A stretch of DNA of 64,000 bases, taken from assembly GCA_032871835.1 (NCBI GenBank), contig CM065297.1:92215052-92279051 (forward strand), given 5' to 3'. The notes beneath the pieces were generated by a model. The model had not been told where the DNA came from, made no database searches, and saw only the letters and a program-made list of their open reading frames with translations. The translations under genes were made by a program, and so were the position numbers. Below, piece by piece: positions 47,963 to 59,112 of the stretch; the first letter of the stretch is position 1, and the number at the start of each line of letters is the position of its first letter. Source of the DNA: Dipteronia dyeriana. Its lineage: Eukaryota > Streptophyta > Magnoliopsida > Sapindales > Sapindaceae.

Positions 47963-49583
47963 GGGTTAATATCATCTGGGTCCCTATATTATGTTGACAG
48001 ATCAATTATTTAAACGAGTTTGTTTTTGTAGCAAAGTTTTCCCTGACTTTTGAAAAGTATATCAAATAAGTCCATCCGTCGGTCAAATGTTAGTCCACGT
48101 TAACGAATTGAGGGTCATTTATGGTATTTCATATTATCTTTAAAATTAATATATAATACAAATTAAGAATTTAAAAAAATCCATAAAATTATTATTTTCT
48201 TTTAAAATATCACATTTAAAAATAAAAAAATTAACACAAAAACAAATTCACAAATTTCTATCAATCCATCACAAATTCACCAATCGATGGAGACCTCTCA
48301 CGAATCTTCTTCGACGTGAACCAGCTCCATCACCGGAGATGTAGACCAAACCTCAGCCGCTGCCTTAACCCGTCGAAATCCTCTAACCACCACACTTCCA
48401 AGCACCGAGGAGATCTCGATCGTTGTGTCTTCTTCCCACTTCTCTCTTTCGTTCCATCTCGCTTTCCCCCTCTCTCTTCAATGCTTGTGATAGTCTTTTT
48501 CTAGTGAGATGGTGGTGGTCATATGGATCGGTGCTCAACATATTTTGGCTTGTGTTCATGAAATCGACCAAAACCCAGTTAAGCACCACCAAAACCCATA
48601 ACACGAAATCGAGCCACCACGAAACCTAAAATCGCACTAGTCAAACCACCTCCAAAACCCAACACAAAATCGACAAATTCCATCGGTCAAACCACCACCA
48701 AACCTGAATCCAAACCGGTCAAACCATCACTAAAAACCAAGCACAAAATCGACACTACCACCAAACCTAAAATCGGAGCCAAATTAATGAACAATGAAGA
48801 AAACAACAACAGAGAAGAAAAATGGAGAAATGAGAACCAGGTAAGAAGCCAAAACCATTATCATCATCCAGATTCAACCTCATCAAGCCCAAATCCAGAT
48901 TCATCACCATCAGAGTATCAAACAAAAATCAAATCCAAGCCAGACCTAAATCCAGATTCAACATTATCTAGAAACTAGATTCTTTTTTTGTGTCGATAAT
49001 TGTTTGTAATTGAAGTGTTTGCGGTAGTCTAAGTGTGGGAAATGAAATTATAATATGGAGAAAGGGAGATGACCGGTGAAACCGCAAGTATGGTTGATGT
49101 GTTGGGATATTGTAGTAGTGTTAGAATGGATCGATAGAATTCCATCAAATCTAGGTAGGTGCAAATCTGGGTAGTTCTTTGATTTTGTGAACAAATAAGG
49201 ATATTTTTTTTTATTATTATGAAGTTCTTAAAGTTGTGTTTTATCTTTATTTTATTTTTAATTTCTATATAAGGATATTTTTGGAATAATTTGTTTTTTC
49301 AACATTTGGTGACATGTGTTACATTCTTATTGGATTAAAATTAAAAGTGAAATTATTAAATTTTAAATGTTAAAGGGTAAAATAGTCATTTCAGCCATTA
49401 ATATGGCATTTAGGGGCAAAAGAGACGATATATATTTTCTGTCATGTTTGACCGTTAAAAAAAAAGTCAGAGGGATCTATTTGATATATTTTTCAAAAGT
49501 CAGGGAAAACTTTACTAAAAAAGTAAACTCGTTTAAATAATTGATCTTTCAACATACCATAAGAACCCAGATGATATAAACCC
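47963..49583. mobile_element. 1.6-kb long-TIR MULE-like non-autonomous element
   Basis: The left arm 47963-48100 matches the reverse complement of 49445-49583 (shared TATATCATCTGGGT, AAGATCAATTATTTAAACGA with one change, and GTTTTCCCTGACTTTTGAAA). Flanks ATTAAAAAA and ATTAAAAAT give an 8-of-9 target duplication, as for Mutator elements. The interior (48240-48980) is less AT-rich, with short proline/serine-type open frames on both strands that I cannot assign; they could be captured host sequence. Confidence 0.72.
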
Positions 49584-49599
49584 ATTAAAAATGTGTACT

Positions 49600-49913
49600 T
49601 GTTGTGAATCGGTGGATTTCAACCACTTACCCTTTTGATAAGCCAACTCACACTCACACGTTGAGAAGATCAAAAACTTTACTTAATGACTAAGGCTTGT
49701 AAGATCGGTGAACTTTGCCAAATTTACTTAATGACTAAGGCTTGTAAGAGATCGGTGAACTTTGCCTATATATATGGTTTTGCATTGTAAATGGATCAGT
49801 AACCTTTTATACACAAATATATCTAGTCTTATTCTTCCCCTAATCTCTCTCGTCTCTCTCTCACTCACATTATGTCATTATTCATTTCATCTATTCTTCA
49901 ATTATTTACAACA
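49600..49913 (+). repeat. 5' LTR of Copia 49600-58688
   Basis: Bounded by TG and CA. Contains an internal ~55-bp duplication (TTTACTTAATGACTAAGGCT twice) absent from the 3' LTR, which accounts for part of the length difference. Confidence 0.85.
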
Positions 49914-50015
49914 CGTAAGCAATACCATTATATGTAAGTAAAAAGGGTTCTCTAATGGATGATTTACTTACATCTCAATATTTTGGATCTATATATAGTT
50001 CGGTATATAAGATGG

Positions 50016-52480
50016 TGAAGGGAAAAACGGTTCAAAATGCAACGGAAGCGTGAGAAAATTATAAAACTAGGGTTTGTGTATAAATAATTTTTTTTCCTTT
50101 TAAATAACAAAAACCTTAACCCTAGATTAATTGATGTATATAAAAAGTGTCGTACCTTTTTCTCGTGACGATTGAACAAGCGTCGAATTAATTCCGTAAG
50201 ATCTTCCAATCCAATCACGAACGTGAATCACATAGAAGTGTGGGCTCCCTTTCTCTAAATTGTATATCCGAGGATGGAAACAAACACTTTCTCTTTGTTA
50301 GTTACAATAATCCTCCAAGAAGAAAACAAAGAACGTTAGGTCACTTGTGAATTATCAATCGATTTGATTGAAACTCGCATGAACCTTGATTCGATGTTGT
50401 ACACAAAACCTTTTAATGTAAAGGCTATTGGTGTACTATCGAAAACTAAACGTTCTTTCTTCCTTTTCTTCTTTCACGAATCTCACACTATTTCTTAGAG
50501 TTGATCGAATTTTGTCTAGAGCAAAAACATTTCTCCCTCAAAATTCTATGGTGACTGAATTCTCTCCACAAAGAAATACCTTGGCTAGCCAAAATCTCTC
50601 TCTAAAATTATATATGGTTAGCCGAAATTCCTCTTAGAATAATCTTAGGGTTGGCCGAAATTTTAGATATATATATATATATATATATGATCACAAATCC
50701 TTTCCTAAGAAGGATTTACTTGGTTGACAAGAATCCTTTACTTAGGTGGATTTATTTGGTTGTTAAGAATCATTTTCTAAAAGGAATTCTATCCTCTTAT
50801 ATATATATAAGGCTGGCCGAATTCTTCATAGAATTCAATTAGGAGACTTAATCTTTTCCTAAGAAGGATTTATTTGGTAGTTAAGAATCCTTTACTTAGG
50901 TAGATTTACTTGGTGGTTAAGAATCCTTTTCTAAAAATAATTCTTTTCTAAAAATAATTCTATCCTACATCAAGACTCCTAATCCAACTCAATAATGTAT
51001 TTGTAACCATATTAAAGACTTCCTAATTTGATTAGACAAACAATTCCTTTTATATATCTACTTATCAAATATAGTATTTAATATTAATTATACTACCAAC
51101 AATAGTATAATATTAGGAGGTCATCTTTTAATATAAAAAGATTTTGACTTTTAATTAAATAATTAATTAATCACCAAGTCAATTAATTTTCATTTAATTA
51201 AATAATAAAATAATATAATACAATTAAGCTATTCTAAATAGCCTTGCCACCCAACACATATATATGGGCCAATATATTATTTTCTTATTTTATTAAATCC
51301 ATTTGACCTTTATAAAAAGTTCACATGTGAACTATACCCATTCTTACAAAGAGAAATAAATCCACATTCCTCAATACAATTCTAGATGGACCCCTAAATT
51401 GGTCCGGTTGAATATATCAAGTGATCCATGCAAGTTCGTGTGGATTGAAGATCTTGGTGGGCTATCTAAATTTAAGCTCCAATAGACACAACCCAATCAC
51501 AATCAATAAACGATTCACTTAGGTTCGATCTATTTAATTTTAGTTCATTACACTAAAGAACTAAAATTGAACTCTTAAATAAAGATAGAATAAGTTGATG
51601 TAACTCATTCATACCCTAGACAACCTTATTGGAGAAAGTGTATCCTCGTGAAGAATACCAGTAATCGCCAAGAGCTCATAGACCGCTTATAGCTCTCCAA
51701 GTTACCATATTTACTCATATGACCACATTTTGAACTTGGATATTTTGACTTGTCCAGAAGCCATGTTTCAATAGACACTATTGAAAACTTAACGTTAAGA
51801 TTTAATATCCAATACATCAAAACATTCATATGATGGTATTCTACTCTCATTTAATAAATGGAGCCACGATGTTCATATCTATAAATGAAGTCTTCTATCG
51901 ATTAACAAATGAATACCACCAAACTATTGAGGATAGACTATGCTATATAATCGTATTCATTGATAGCTCAAATGATAACACTTGCAACCATAAGTCCATC
52001 ATTTATCTCAAGATTGAGATAGACTCTCCGATTGTCTTTAAATGAAATTTTTTATCCGTTGACGGTTTTAGATAATGTATTTCATTGTGATCCTATTCAA
52101 TGCACCTGGTGCACTAGATTCTTTTGCCCAAACACACTGGGCTTTGATGATTTTAAACTCATCATAACACATTTGATCCTACTCAAATGCTAGCAAAAGA
52201 ATATACAACTTTGACAAGATAAAGGCGCCCAACCTTTTATCTTAAGTTGTGAATATTATTCAAGACTAACTAAAGAATTGTGTCTACCTCATACATATCT
52301 AGATGTATGAAAAATTCTTCTTTTCTCATAGTCTTTTGACCTTATGATTATTTACTTTTGACAATTATAATAATTAAACTATAAATGCTATAAGATTTGT
52401 TAAACTAGAAATCACTTTATTAACATGAAAAGATTGTCAAATACATTATTACACTCTTGATATCGAGCATAATCCCAACA
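50016..52480 (-). mobile_element. Solo LTR, 2465 bp, of another LTR retrotransposon
   Basis: In minus sense it starts TGTTGGGATTATGCTCGATA and ends TTTTCCCTTCA. The flanks are identical 5-bp duplications GATGG (50011-50015, 52481-52485), showing insertion followed by LTR-LTR recombination. No internal domain or second copy is in the window. It contains (TA)n at about 50669-50690 and many short direct repeats (AAGAATCCTTT family, 50690-50950). Confidence 0.82.
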
Positions 52481-52574
52481 GATGGCTTATGCCGTTGACA
52501 TAACCTATTATAGTTATGAATTTAATTATTATACTCTTTAAACATTCATATTATTTGATTATACGTAATATATA

Positions 52575-52770
52575 AGACTGACTGCGGCTGTGTCCACAGA
52601 GATTGGACGACTGTGTCCACAGCAGGTGGCTACAGTTGTGTCCATAGAGGCTGGCTACGGCTGTGTCCACATAACCTAATGTAGTTTTGGATTTATTTAT
52701 AAATATCTGCATTTAATTATATGCAATGTATAAAACTGGTTGCGGCTGTGTCCACAGAACCTAATATAGT
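52575..52770. repeat. GGCTGTGTCCACAG repeats in Copia interior
   Basis: Five variants of CGGCTGTGTCCACAGA are separated by spacers that themselves repeat (TAACCTAATATAGTTATGAA). It lies in a non-coding or gag-equivalent part. Confidence 0.65.
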
Positions 52771-53214
52771 TATGAATTTATTTAAAAATATATGCATTAT
52801 TTTTATGCAACATAACATATGAGCTCAACCCCTAAAATTGTTTATTTATATGCATGCAATATATCTGGTTGGTTTATACCCCTGACAGAATCTATATATA
52901 GTTTCTGGATTTACGATATTTACAATATATATATATACATACATTAAATGGTTGGGTTCATGATAGCAATGCTTACAAAAAAAAAGAGATTATTATCATT
53001 TCATATGAGAACATGGAGATTTGGATCCAGTGTTACATATATAAATGTCATACGGTATGGTTTTGAAAACCAATGAGAACCTGGAGATCTGGATCCAGTG
53101 TTATAAACATGAATGTCATACTTCATTATTTGGAACATAAGATTTCAAACCCGTTCAGAATATGAAGTTATTTTATATATATGAAGTGATATGTTTACAC
53201 GCCATTTATTTGAG

Positions 53215-53680
53215 AGAATGATCTACAAGTCTAACAGGATGCTGTGAGTATCATAAAAATGATTTAAGATCCTAACGAATAATGAAATTGGAAATAATAT
53301 TTTATCCATTTTATACACATCCAACAGGATGCTGTGAGTATCATAAAAATGATTTAAGATCCTAACGAATAATGAAATTGGAAATAATATTTTGTTCATT
53401 TCTTACACATCTAACAGGATGTTGTGAGTATCATAAAAAAAGATTTAAGATCCTAACGAATAATGAAATTTAAAATAATATTTTATCCACTTCATACTAA
53501 TCCAACATGATGCTATGAGTATCATAAAATATATTTAAGATCCTAAAGTATCATTCATTTAAGAAAAAAGATCTACAAAACCAACAAGATGTTGTGAGTA
53601 TCATAAAAGGATTTAAGATCCTAATATCACGTATAATGAGATTGTAAATAATATTTTATCCATTTTATACTTGCTTCTAA
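53215..53680. repeat. Five-copy ~90-bp tandem repeat in Copia interior
   Basis: Each unit carries CAGGATGCTGTGAGTATCAT and TTTAAGATCCTAACG, then AATAATATTTTATCC. Copies 1-3 are closest; 4 and 5 are diverged. Confidence 0.8.
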
Positions 53681-53803
53681 AGGAGTACTATCAAGAGAGT
53701 AAATTTGGATATATTTATATTCATGAGATATCAAAACATACCTCAGGAATAGATGTTTCTAAAATGATAAGAGAAAAAAGTTTACAGAATAAACCTATTT
53801 AAA

Positions 53804-53832
<29 letters not shown>
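53804..53832. repeat. 29-bp poly-G run
   Basis: Uninterrupted G run. Its length is unusual for plant DNA and could be inexact in the assembly. Confidence 0.9.
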
Positions 53833-53837
<5 letters not shown>

Positions 53838-54079
53838 TATTATCATTTCAAATGAGATATAAACTAACATTACACATAATGTCCATAAAATTCATAGAAG
53901 AGAAATATATATACGCCTTGCCGAGAGTGCAACGACTCATACAATTCTGCAGAGTTAGAACTATTTTATGAATTTGACTTTGATCAGAGCAAATGCTAAC
54001 ACTGTATCAAGTCCAACGGATCTGATAGAAATCTCTGGAAGAGTCACGATATTGTTATCAAACAATACTAAATTATGTA

Positions 54080-54735
54080 TCAATGATACTTGATATTATT
54101 CAAGCAGAAAAATATATGCACAAGTTAATACCATATTGGATATGATTAACGGCTCTAGAAGAGCCTGGATCTTGTTACCAAATGGTATTAAAATGTATAT
54201 CAATGATACTTTATATCATTCAAACAGAACATAAAGAAATCTGCTTAGATCATTGGCATATAACTTTATTACTGTCACATTGAGACTATGAATAATAAGA
54301 ATGTTGAATATCTGTGCATGATTTGGGCTAGAAACTCATTATTGAGAACATGCATACTTTCTCATCTGCACTGCATATTCACAAATGGAGACTAATAATA
54401 AAATCATCCCATTCTAAAGTTTGTTTTGAATCCCCATCATTCAAAGGGGTATATATGGACATATTCATTCACCAAATTAACTCTTTCATTATTTTATAGT
54501 TCTGATCGATGCATCTACGAGATGATCACATGTTTGTTTATTACCAAACGTCTCCATATTATTTGCAATGATAGTTAGTTTTTCAGGCATATTTACTTGA
54601 TTGAACTTACAAGATATTTGATGAATATTGCAAAATAGCTAGGATTGATGTGCATCATCTAGTTTTCAGATATACTCATAATCAAAATGGTTTAGGGGAA
54701 TCACTTATCAAACGTCTCCAGGTAACTGCCAAAAC
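54080..54735 (+). pseudogene. Copia protease-end and integrase remnants
   Basis: With many stops, the + strand keeps family signatures: a RSRRAWILLPNGIKMYINDT-like run (about 54150-54210), an integrase piece GIYGHIHSPN and VLIDASTR (about 54445-54525), and VFRYTHNQNGLGESLIKRLQ (about 54663-54722), the integrase region containing the catalytic glutamate. Same family as the RT at 57000-57480. Nonfunctional. Confidence 0.65.
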
Positions 54736-55041
54736 TTCATTATTTCATTACATTTACTAAATTCTATATAGGGACTTACTCATTTTTAAAGATAGTTGAT
54801 TGTGTTTTATATCTTCTTATTGCATCTCTGACATGATCTAAGATAAGATTTCTATATCATTGTAAGATTAATATTGATTTTGCTTAATCTGCTATTATAT
54901 CATTTAAACTTCTGATAGTTTATAATTTTACTCACAATCTGCATATTATTATATTGATTAATTTCTAAATGGAAAGTTTCTCCAAAAGAGAAGAGTAAAT
55001 GAAAAGTTACTCTCTTATACAAAATAGAGATACTAGTTCGG

Positions 55042-55042
<1 letters not shown>

Positions 55043-55080
<38 letters not shown>
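55043..55080. repeat. (TA)19 microsatellite
   Basis: Perfect TA dinucleotide run inside the Copia interior. Confidence 0.9.
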
Positions 55081-55083
<3 letters not shown>

Positions 55084-55364
55084 GTGTCTCATTCTAATCT
55101 TTATATCGTTCAAATATGAAAGATAATGATCATCATATGACTATTAATATGTTACATGATTTATTAAAGGTAGCAAGATTTTATAAATGAAGTAATGGGT
55201 GTCAATAACACCTTTTCAACTTGGAAGAATGCCAATAGCAATACTTTAATAAGTCTTGTTTTATTGGCACCTAAATAAGTGTTGAGACCAAAATGTCCCC
55301 ACTTACTATTAATATTTTTTTAAACTTCCAATTTTTTGCATTTTCTCTCTCAACCGATCTCGCT

Positions 55365-55700
55365 TTCTCTTCTCATTCTCTCTCAAACGATCTCTCTCTC
55401 TCTCTCTTCCCATTCTCTCATATCGTCAGATTCTGGTCATCGTCGTGAGGCTCCTAACTCCACCACGCACAAGCATCACCACTTTCTGAGATCAGGATGC
55501 TTGGATCTATGAAGATCCAAATCTCTCTCTCTCCCCCCATCTCTCAAACCGTTGACTCCGACTGAGAGAAAATGGACGTCGGATTTTCCCTCTCAGATCG
55601 TCGGATTTTGGAAGTCATCATGAGGCTCTTGACTCCGCCATACACAAGCATCACCACTGCCTGAGATCGGGATGCTTGGATCCATGGAGATCAAAAATAT
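55365..55700. repeat. ~165-bp direct duplication inside TIR element
   Basis: Two copies share ACAAGCATCACCACT and GGATGCTTGGATC with flanking AGATCGTCGGATT-like and CTCTCTCT words. About 80-85 percent identical by eye. Confidence 0.7.
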
Positions 55701-55904
55701 CTCTATTTTTTTTTGTAATTATCTCCTTAAAAATCTAGTTTTTTAATTTGAGTTTTCAATTTAGTTTTTATTGTAGAATTGTTATCAATTTGATGTGCAT
55801 GGTGAGTTTGTTGAATCTGAATGGGTTTTTTTTTTTAATCTTGAATTGCTGGGTTTGAGTTTGGGTTTGTCTGATAAGATGAACATTATTCGATTTTGAG
55901 ATTT

Positions 55905-56155
55905 TTTTTTACTTCAAGACTTATTTGTTCCATTTCGAGACTTATTGATGAATATCTTATACATATTATGCTTATTCGAGACTTAATTTATGAATACTCG
56001 AGACTTATTAGGATTATTCAAGAGTCACTCACAAATTTTCGAGACTCATACGTTTTCGAGACTTACTCATACGTGGTTCGAGACTTAATTATGCATACCC
56101 GAGACTTATTTCCCACTTTTCGAGACTTAATTCATGAATATTCGAGTATTATTAC
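55905..56155. repeat. Interspersed CGAGACTTA array in TIR element
   Basis: About 12 units with TTCGAGACTTATT cores separated by 5-20 bp of AT-rich spacer. It yields a 105-codon open frame (55896-56213) rich in R-D-L-I that looks repeat-derived. Layout is like the CGAG arrays of the KI-MULEs. Confidence 0.75.
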
Positions 56156-56999
56156 TGTGTTTTTTTTTCCAGAAATTGTTCAATCTTTAAAGCTGAGGCA
56201 TGAGTGGACTTAAAGTGACAGAAATGGTTTTGACATTTTGGAAGAGGAATAAACAAGAGTCTAAGAGGATAGGGAGAGAGAGATCGGTTGGGAGAGTGGG
56301 AAGAAAGAGAGAGAAAAAAGTAGAAATTTAAAAAGTTAAAAAAAGGAGATAAAAAAACAAGTGGGGGCATTTTGGTCTCACCGCCCACTTTAGTGCTATT
56401 TAAACAATAGTTATTAATGTAGTGCTAGTTACACAAGACTCACCCCAAAAAGTGCTATTTAATTTTGGACCCCTTTATAAATTGCCATCTCATAAACCCC
56501 GGCCGGATGATTGTTCTTGAAGAACGATTAGAGCAAAAGGCAATAGATAAATCATCTGATGCATATCATAAGCCTGTGAATCTCTTTGAAAGGTATTGTT
56601 ATCGGGATCCTAAAAGTAAACAAAACTCGAGTTATAAATAAATCCACTTTCTTTAAATCAACTCTATAAGAGTCTGATATATCTAAAGAGATACAAGTCT
56701 ATGAAATGACTAAATCCATACAAATGGAAGAAATCTGAACAAAGATACAAGAATATAGAAATTGAGAGAGATTCTATAAATCTTACAAGTCTATGAAATG
56801 ACTAAATCCATTAAAATGAAAGTAATCTCAACAAAGATACAAGCGTATAGATATTGTGAAAATTTCTATAAATCATATGAGAGAAATGTGGAATCATAAG
56901 GAAACAATAATCGATGATGTAATTTTATACACAGTAGCGTTACTGAAATTATAAATTATAATTATGATATTTATAATATCAATGATTGTAGACAAAAGG

Positions 57000-57480
57000 C
57001 ACGATTGGCCTACATGAAAAGAAGCAATTCAAGAAGAATTGACTTCATAAGCTAAATATAAAGTGTTTAGACCAATAGTACTCTAGACACCTGGAGGTGT
57101 CAAACTAATTGGATACCAATATGTCTTTATACAGAAATGTAATGACAAGAGGCACAACTCGTAGTACAAGGTTTCTTACAAAAACTTGATATTCACTAGT
57201 GATGAATGCGAATACATTCCGAATTTTTGATAAATCTGGCTACCTTTGAAAAGTTTGAAATGCGTCTTCAGACGTAGTAATCATTTATCTGTATGATTCA
57301 TTCAATGTAGATATTTATAATCCCTGAAGGATTTAAAATGCTAGAAGCACGTAAATCGAGATCTCGTAATCTGTATTTGATTGAACATATAAAAATCCTT
57401 ATATGGATTAAAAACAATATAGATTAACGGATGTGGTATAACTGTATCAGTGAATATCTGATAAGATAAAGATATACAAA
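57000..57480 (+). pseudogene. Copia reverse transcriptase remnant
   Basis: Frames shift repeatedly, but family pieces remain in order: KVFRPIVL-TPGGVKLIGYQY (about 57057-57125), QGFLQKLDIH (57175), IYLYDSFNVDIYIIPEGFKM (57283-57342) and CGITVSVNI (57432-57460). They match the plant Copia lineage whose normal motifs are VFGP, GYKWVF and AYLYGSLD. Catalytic YVDD is not found. Confidence 0.75.
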
Positions 57481-57744
57481 TTATATTATATACTAATGTG
57501 TTTTCATAAACATGTTTTTACCTATAATGACACATTAATCTAATAACGCTTCATAAAGCAAGTCTTTGCTTATACCTCCTCCAATCATTTATGATGTTTT
57601 TGCATTTCATAAAATAAACATCAGTGTGCTTCAATTTAGCAATTTAGATGAGTGCTTCAAACGAACTTTTATCAGAAGGAGCGTCCCATCAGGGGAAACA
57701 TATCAAATGAAGTATATTAGTTATTTCGGGGCATGTGTGCATTA

Positions 57745-58375
57745 TACTATTTTTCCTTTCGATTAGGTTTTTTGTCCCATTGGGTTTTCCTGACAAGGTT
57801 TTTAATAAGGCAATTTTATAAGCACACCCAAAAATCATTTAATCCATAAAGATCTTGTTAAAACATTACATTTATCTAGTGGATCATCGTATATATGTTG
57901 TCATGATCAAGAAGGTCATTATAAATATTACTTTGATCTTGTTAATCATTGTATATATGTTACCTTGATCCAGAAGATCATCATTAATATTACTTTGATC
58001 CGACAAATCAATGAATATCGTTGCTTAGGGTTTTATCCCACTGGGCTTTCCCTAACAAAGTATGAATGTGAATACAGTTTTGAAGATCATCATATTTGTA
58101 TTGTACTCTTTTTCTCTTCGATCAGGTTTTGTCCCATTGTGTTTTCCTGATAAGGTTTTTAATGAGACAATCAGGGGGAGCAAAGTTTTGAATGGACATG
58201 TGTACGGTGTACTCTTTTTCCCTTCGATCAGGTTTTGTCCCATTGGGTTTTCCTGACAAGGTTTTTAACGAGTTAGTTTTGAGAATGTCCAACAACACAA
58301 GATCTTGAAGATCATTATATATATTGTTACCGAGGCTTTTGTCCTAATGGGTTTTTCCTAACAAATTAAAATACA
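57745..58375 (+). repeat. Five copies of a GTCCCATTGGGTTTTCCTG hairpin motif
   Basis: The block GGTTTTGTCCCATTGGGTTT followed by TCCTGACAAGG recurs at about 57766, 58029, 58127, 58231 and 58338, between the RT remnant and the polypurine tract. Each copy is an imperfect palindrome around CCCATTGGG. A separate ~70-bp repeat (TTGATC...GATCATC...TATATGTT) lies at 57870-58010. Confidence 0.75.
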
Positions 58376-58398
58376 AGTGGAGAAAATCTAAGGGGGAG

Positions 58399-58688
58399 TG
58401 TTCTGAATATGTGGTTTTCAACCACTTGCCCAATTGATATGATTTCAACCACTTAGCCATTTGATATGCCAACTCACACGTTGAGAAGATCAAAGATGTT
58501 ACTTAATAACTAAGGCTTATAAGAGGGCGGTGAACTTTGCCTATTTATATGGCTTTTCATTGTAAATGGATTAGTAGCTTTTGATACACAACTATATCTA
58601 GTCTTATTCTACCTCTAATCTCTCTAATCCCTCTCTCACTCACATGATGTCATTATTCATTTCACCTGTTATTCAATTATTTACAATA
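58399..58688 (+). repeat. 3' LTR of Copia 49600-58688
   Basis: Follows the AAGGGGGAG tract and pairs with 49600-49913. The terminal CA has become TA. Confidence 0.85.
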
Positions 58689-59112
58689 GTACTTTCATTG
58701 ATCCAATTATTTTGATGATATATTGATACAACGGGAAAGCAAAAGGCCAAAAGGGGAACGAATTCATTGAAGCCAAGATTAACTAAAAGCAATTATTTAG
58801 CAAGGTCGATCACCGTAAACACAGTTCAAATAACTATTTCCTTAAGGGCATGTTAGACCCACCAGATTAGACTAGGATTAGACAATTTTAGTCATAATCC
58901 AGTGTTTGACATCGTTTTGGACAAGGGATTACAAATCCTAGAAACAAATTTAGTCCCTTGAACATGAGACTAAATAAACCCAACACCCACCCCACCTTTA
59001 TTTATACCGAGACTATTTCTCACTGCTTGCTCCCTCTATCGGTGGCCACCACAAGACGTCTACACACCTCTATCTTCCGTGGGTCGTTGTACATCTCACT
59101 GCTGATCGAGCC
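58689..59112. other. Spacer of unknown content
   Basis: No gene is seen. CCACCAGATTAGACTAGGAT and AGGGATTACAAATCCTAG may belong to a small TIR element, but ends were not found. Confidence 0.35.

Larger units (their letters stand above)
55199..56473. mobile_element. TIR element (MULE-like) nested in the Copia element
   Basis: Inverted ends: left GTTGAGACCAAAATGTCCCC region (55281-55310) and, on the right, the complement of GCGGTGAGACCAAAATGCCC (56360-56390), with weaker matches out to both termini. TTTATAAAT occurs on each side (55190-55198, 56474-56482), a 9-bp target duplication. The interior has a direct duplication and a CGAGACTTA repeat array. No transposase. Confidence 0.65.
49600..58688 (+). 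mobile_element. Complete but decayed Copia retrotransposon with nested insertions
   Basis: A 5' LTR (49600-49913) and 3' LTR (58399-58688) share TGTTSTGAAT starts and long blocks (CACACGTTGAGAAGATCAAA, CAATTATTTACAA ends). Identical 5-bp target duplications GTACT flank it (49595-49599, 58689-58693). A polypurine tract AAGGGGGAG precedes the 3' LTR. Pol traces (protease-like, integrase, RT) run on +. It has been hit by a solo LTR (50016-52480) and a TIR element (55199-56473), so its original size was near 5.3 kb. Confidence 0.88.

Noticed and set aside
48316..48978. Small proteins in the long-TIR element
   Set aside because: Open frames overlap on both strands and are proline/serine/asparagine-biased; no known homologue recognised, so listed only as possible captured sequence.
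55896..56213. 105-codon open frame rich in RDLI
   Set aside because: Direct translation of the CGAGACTTA repeat array.
57566..58256. Short open frames with FPSxRFCPIGFS
   Set aside because: These are translations of the repeated GTCCCATTGGG motif in the non-coding 3' end of a Copia element.
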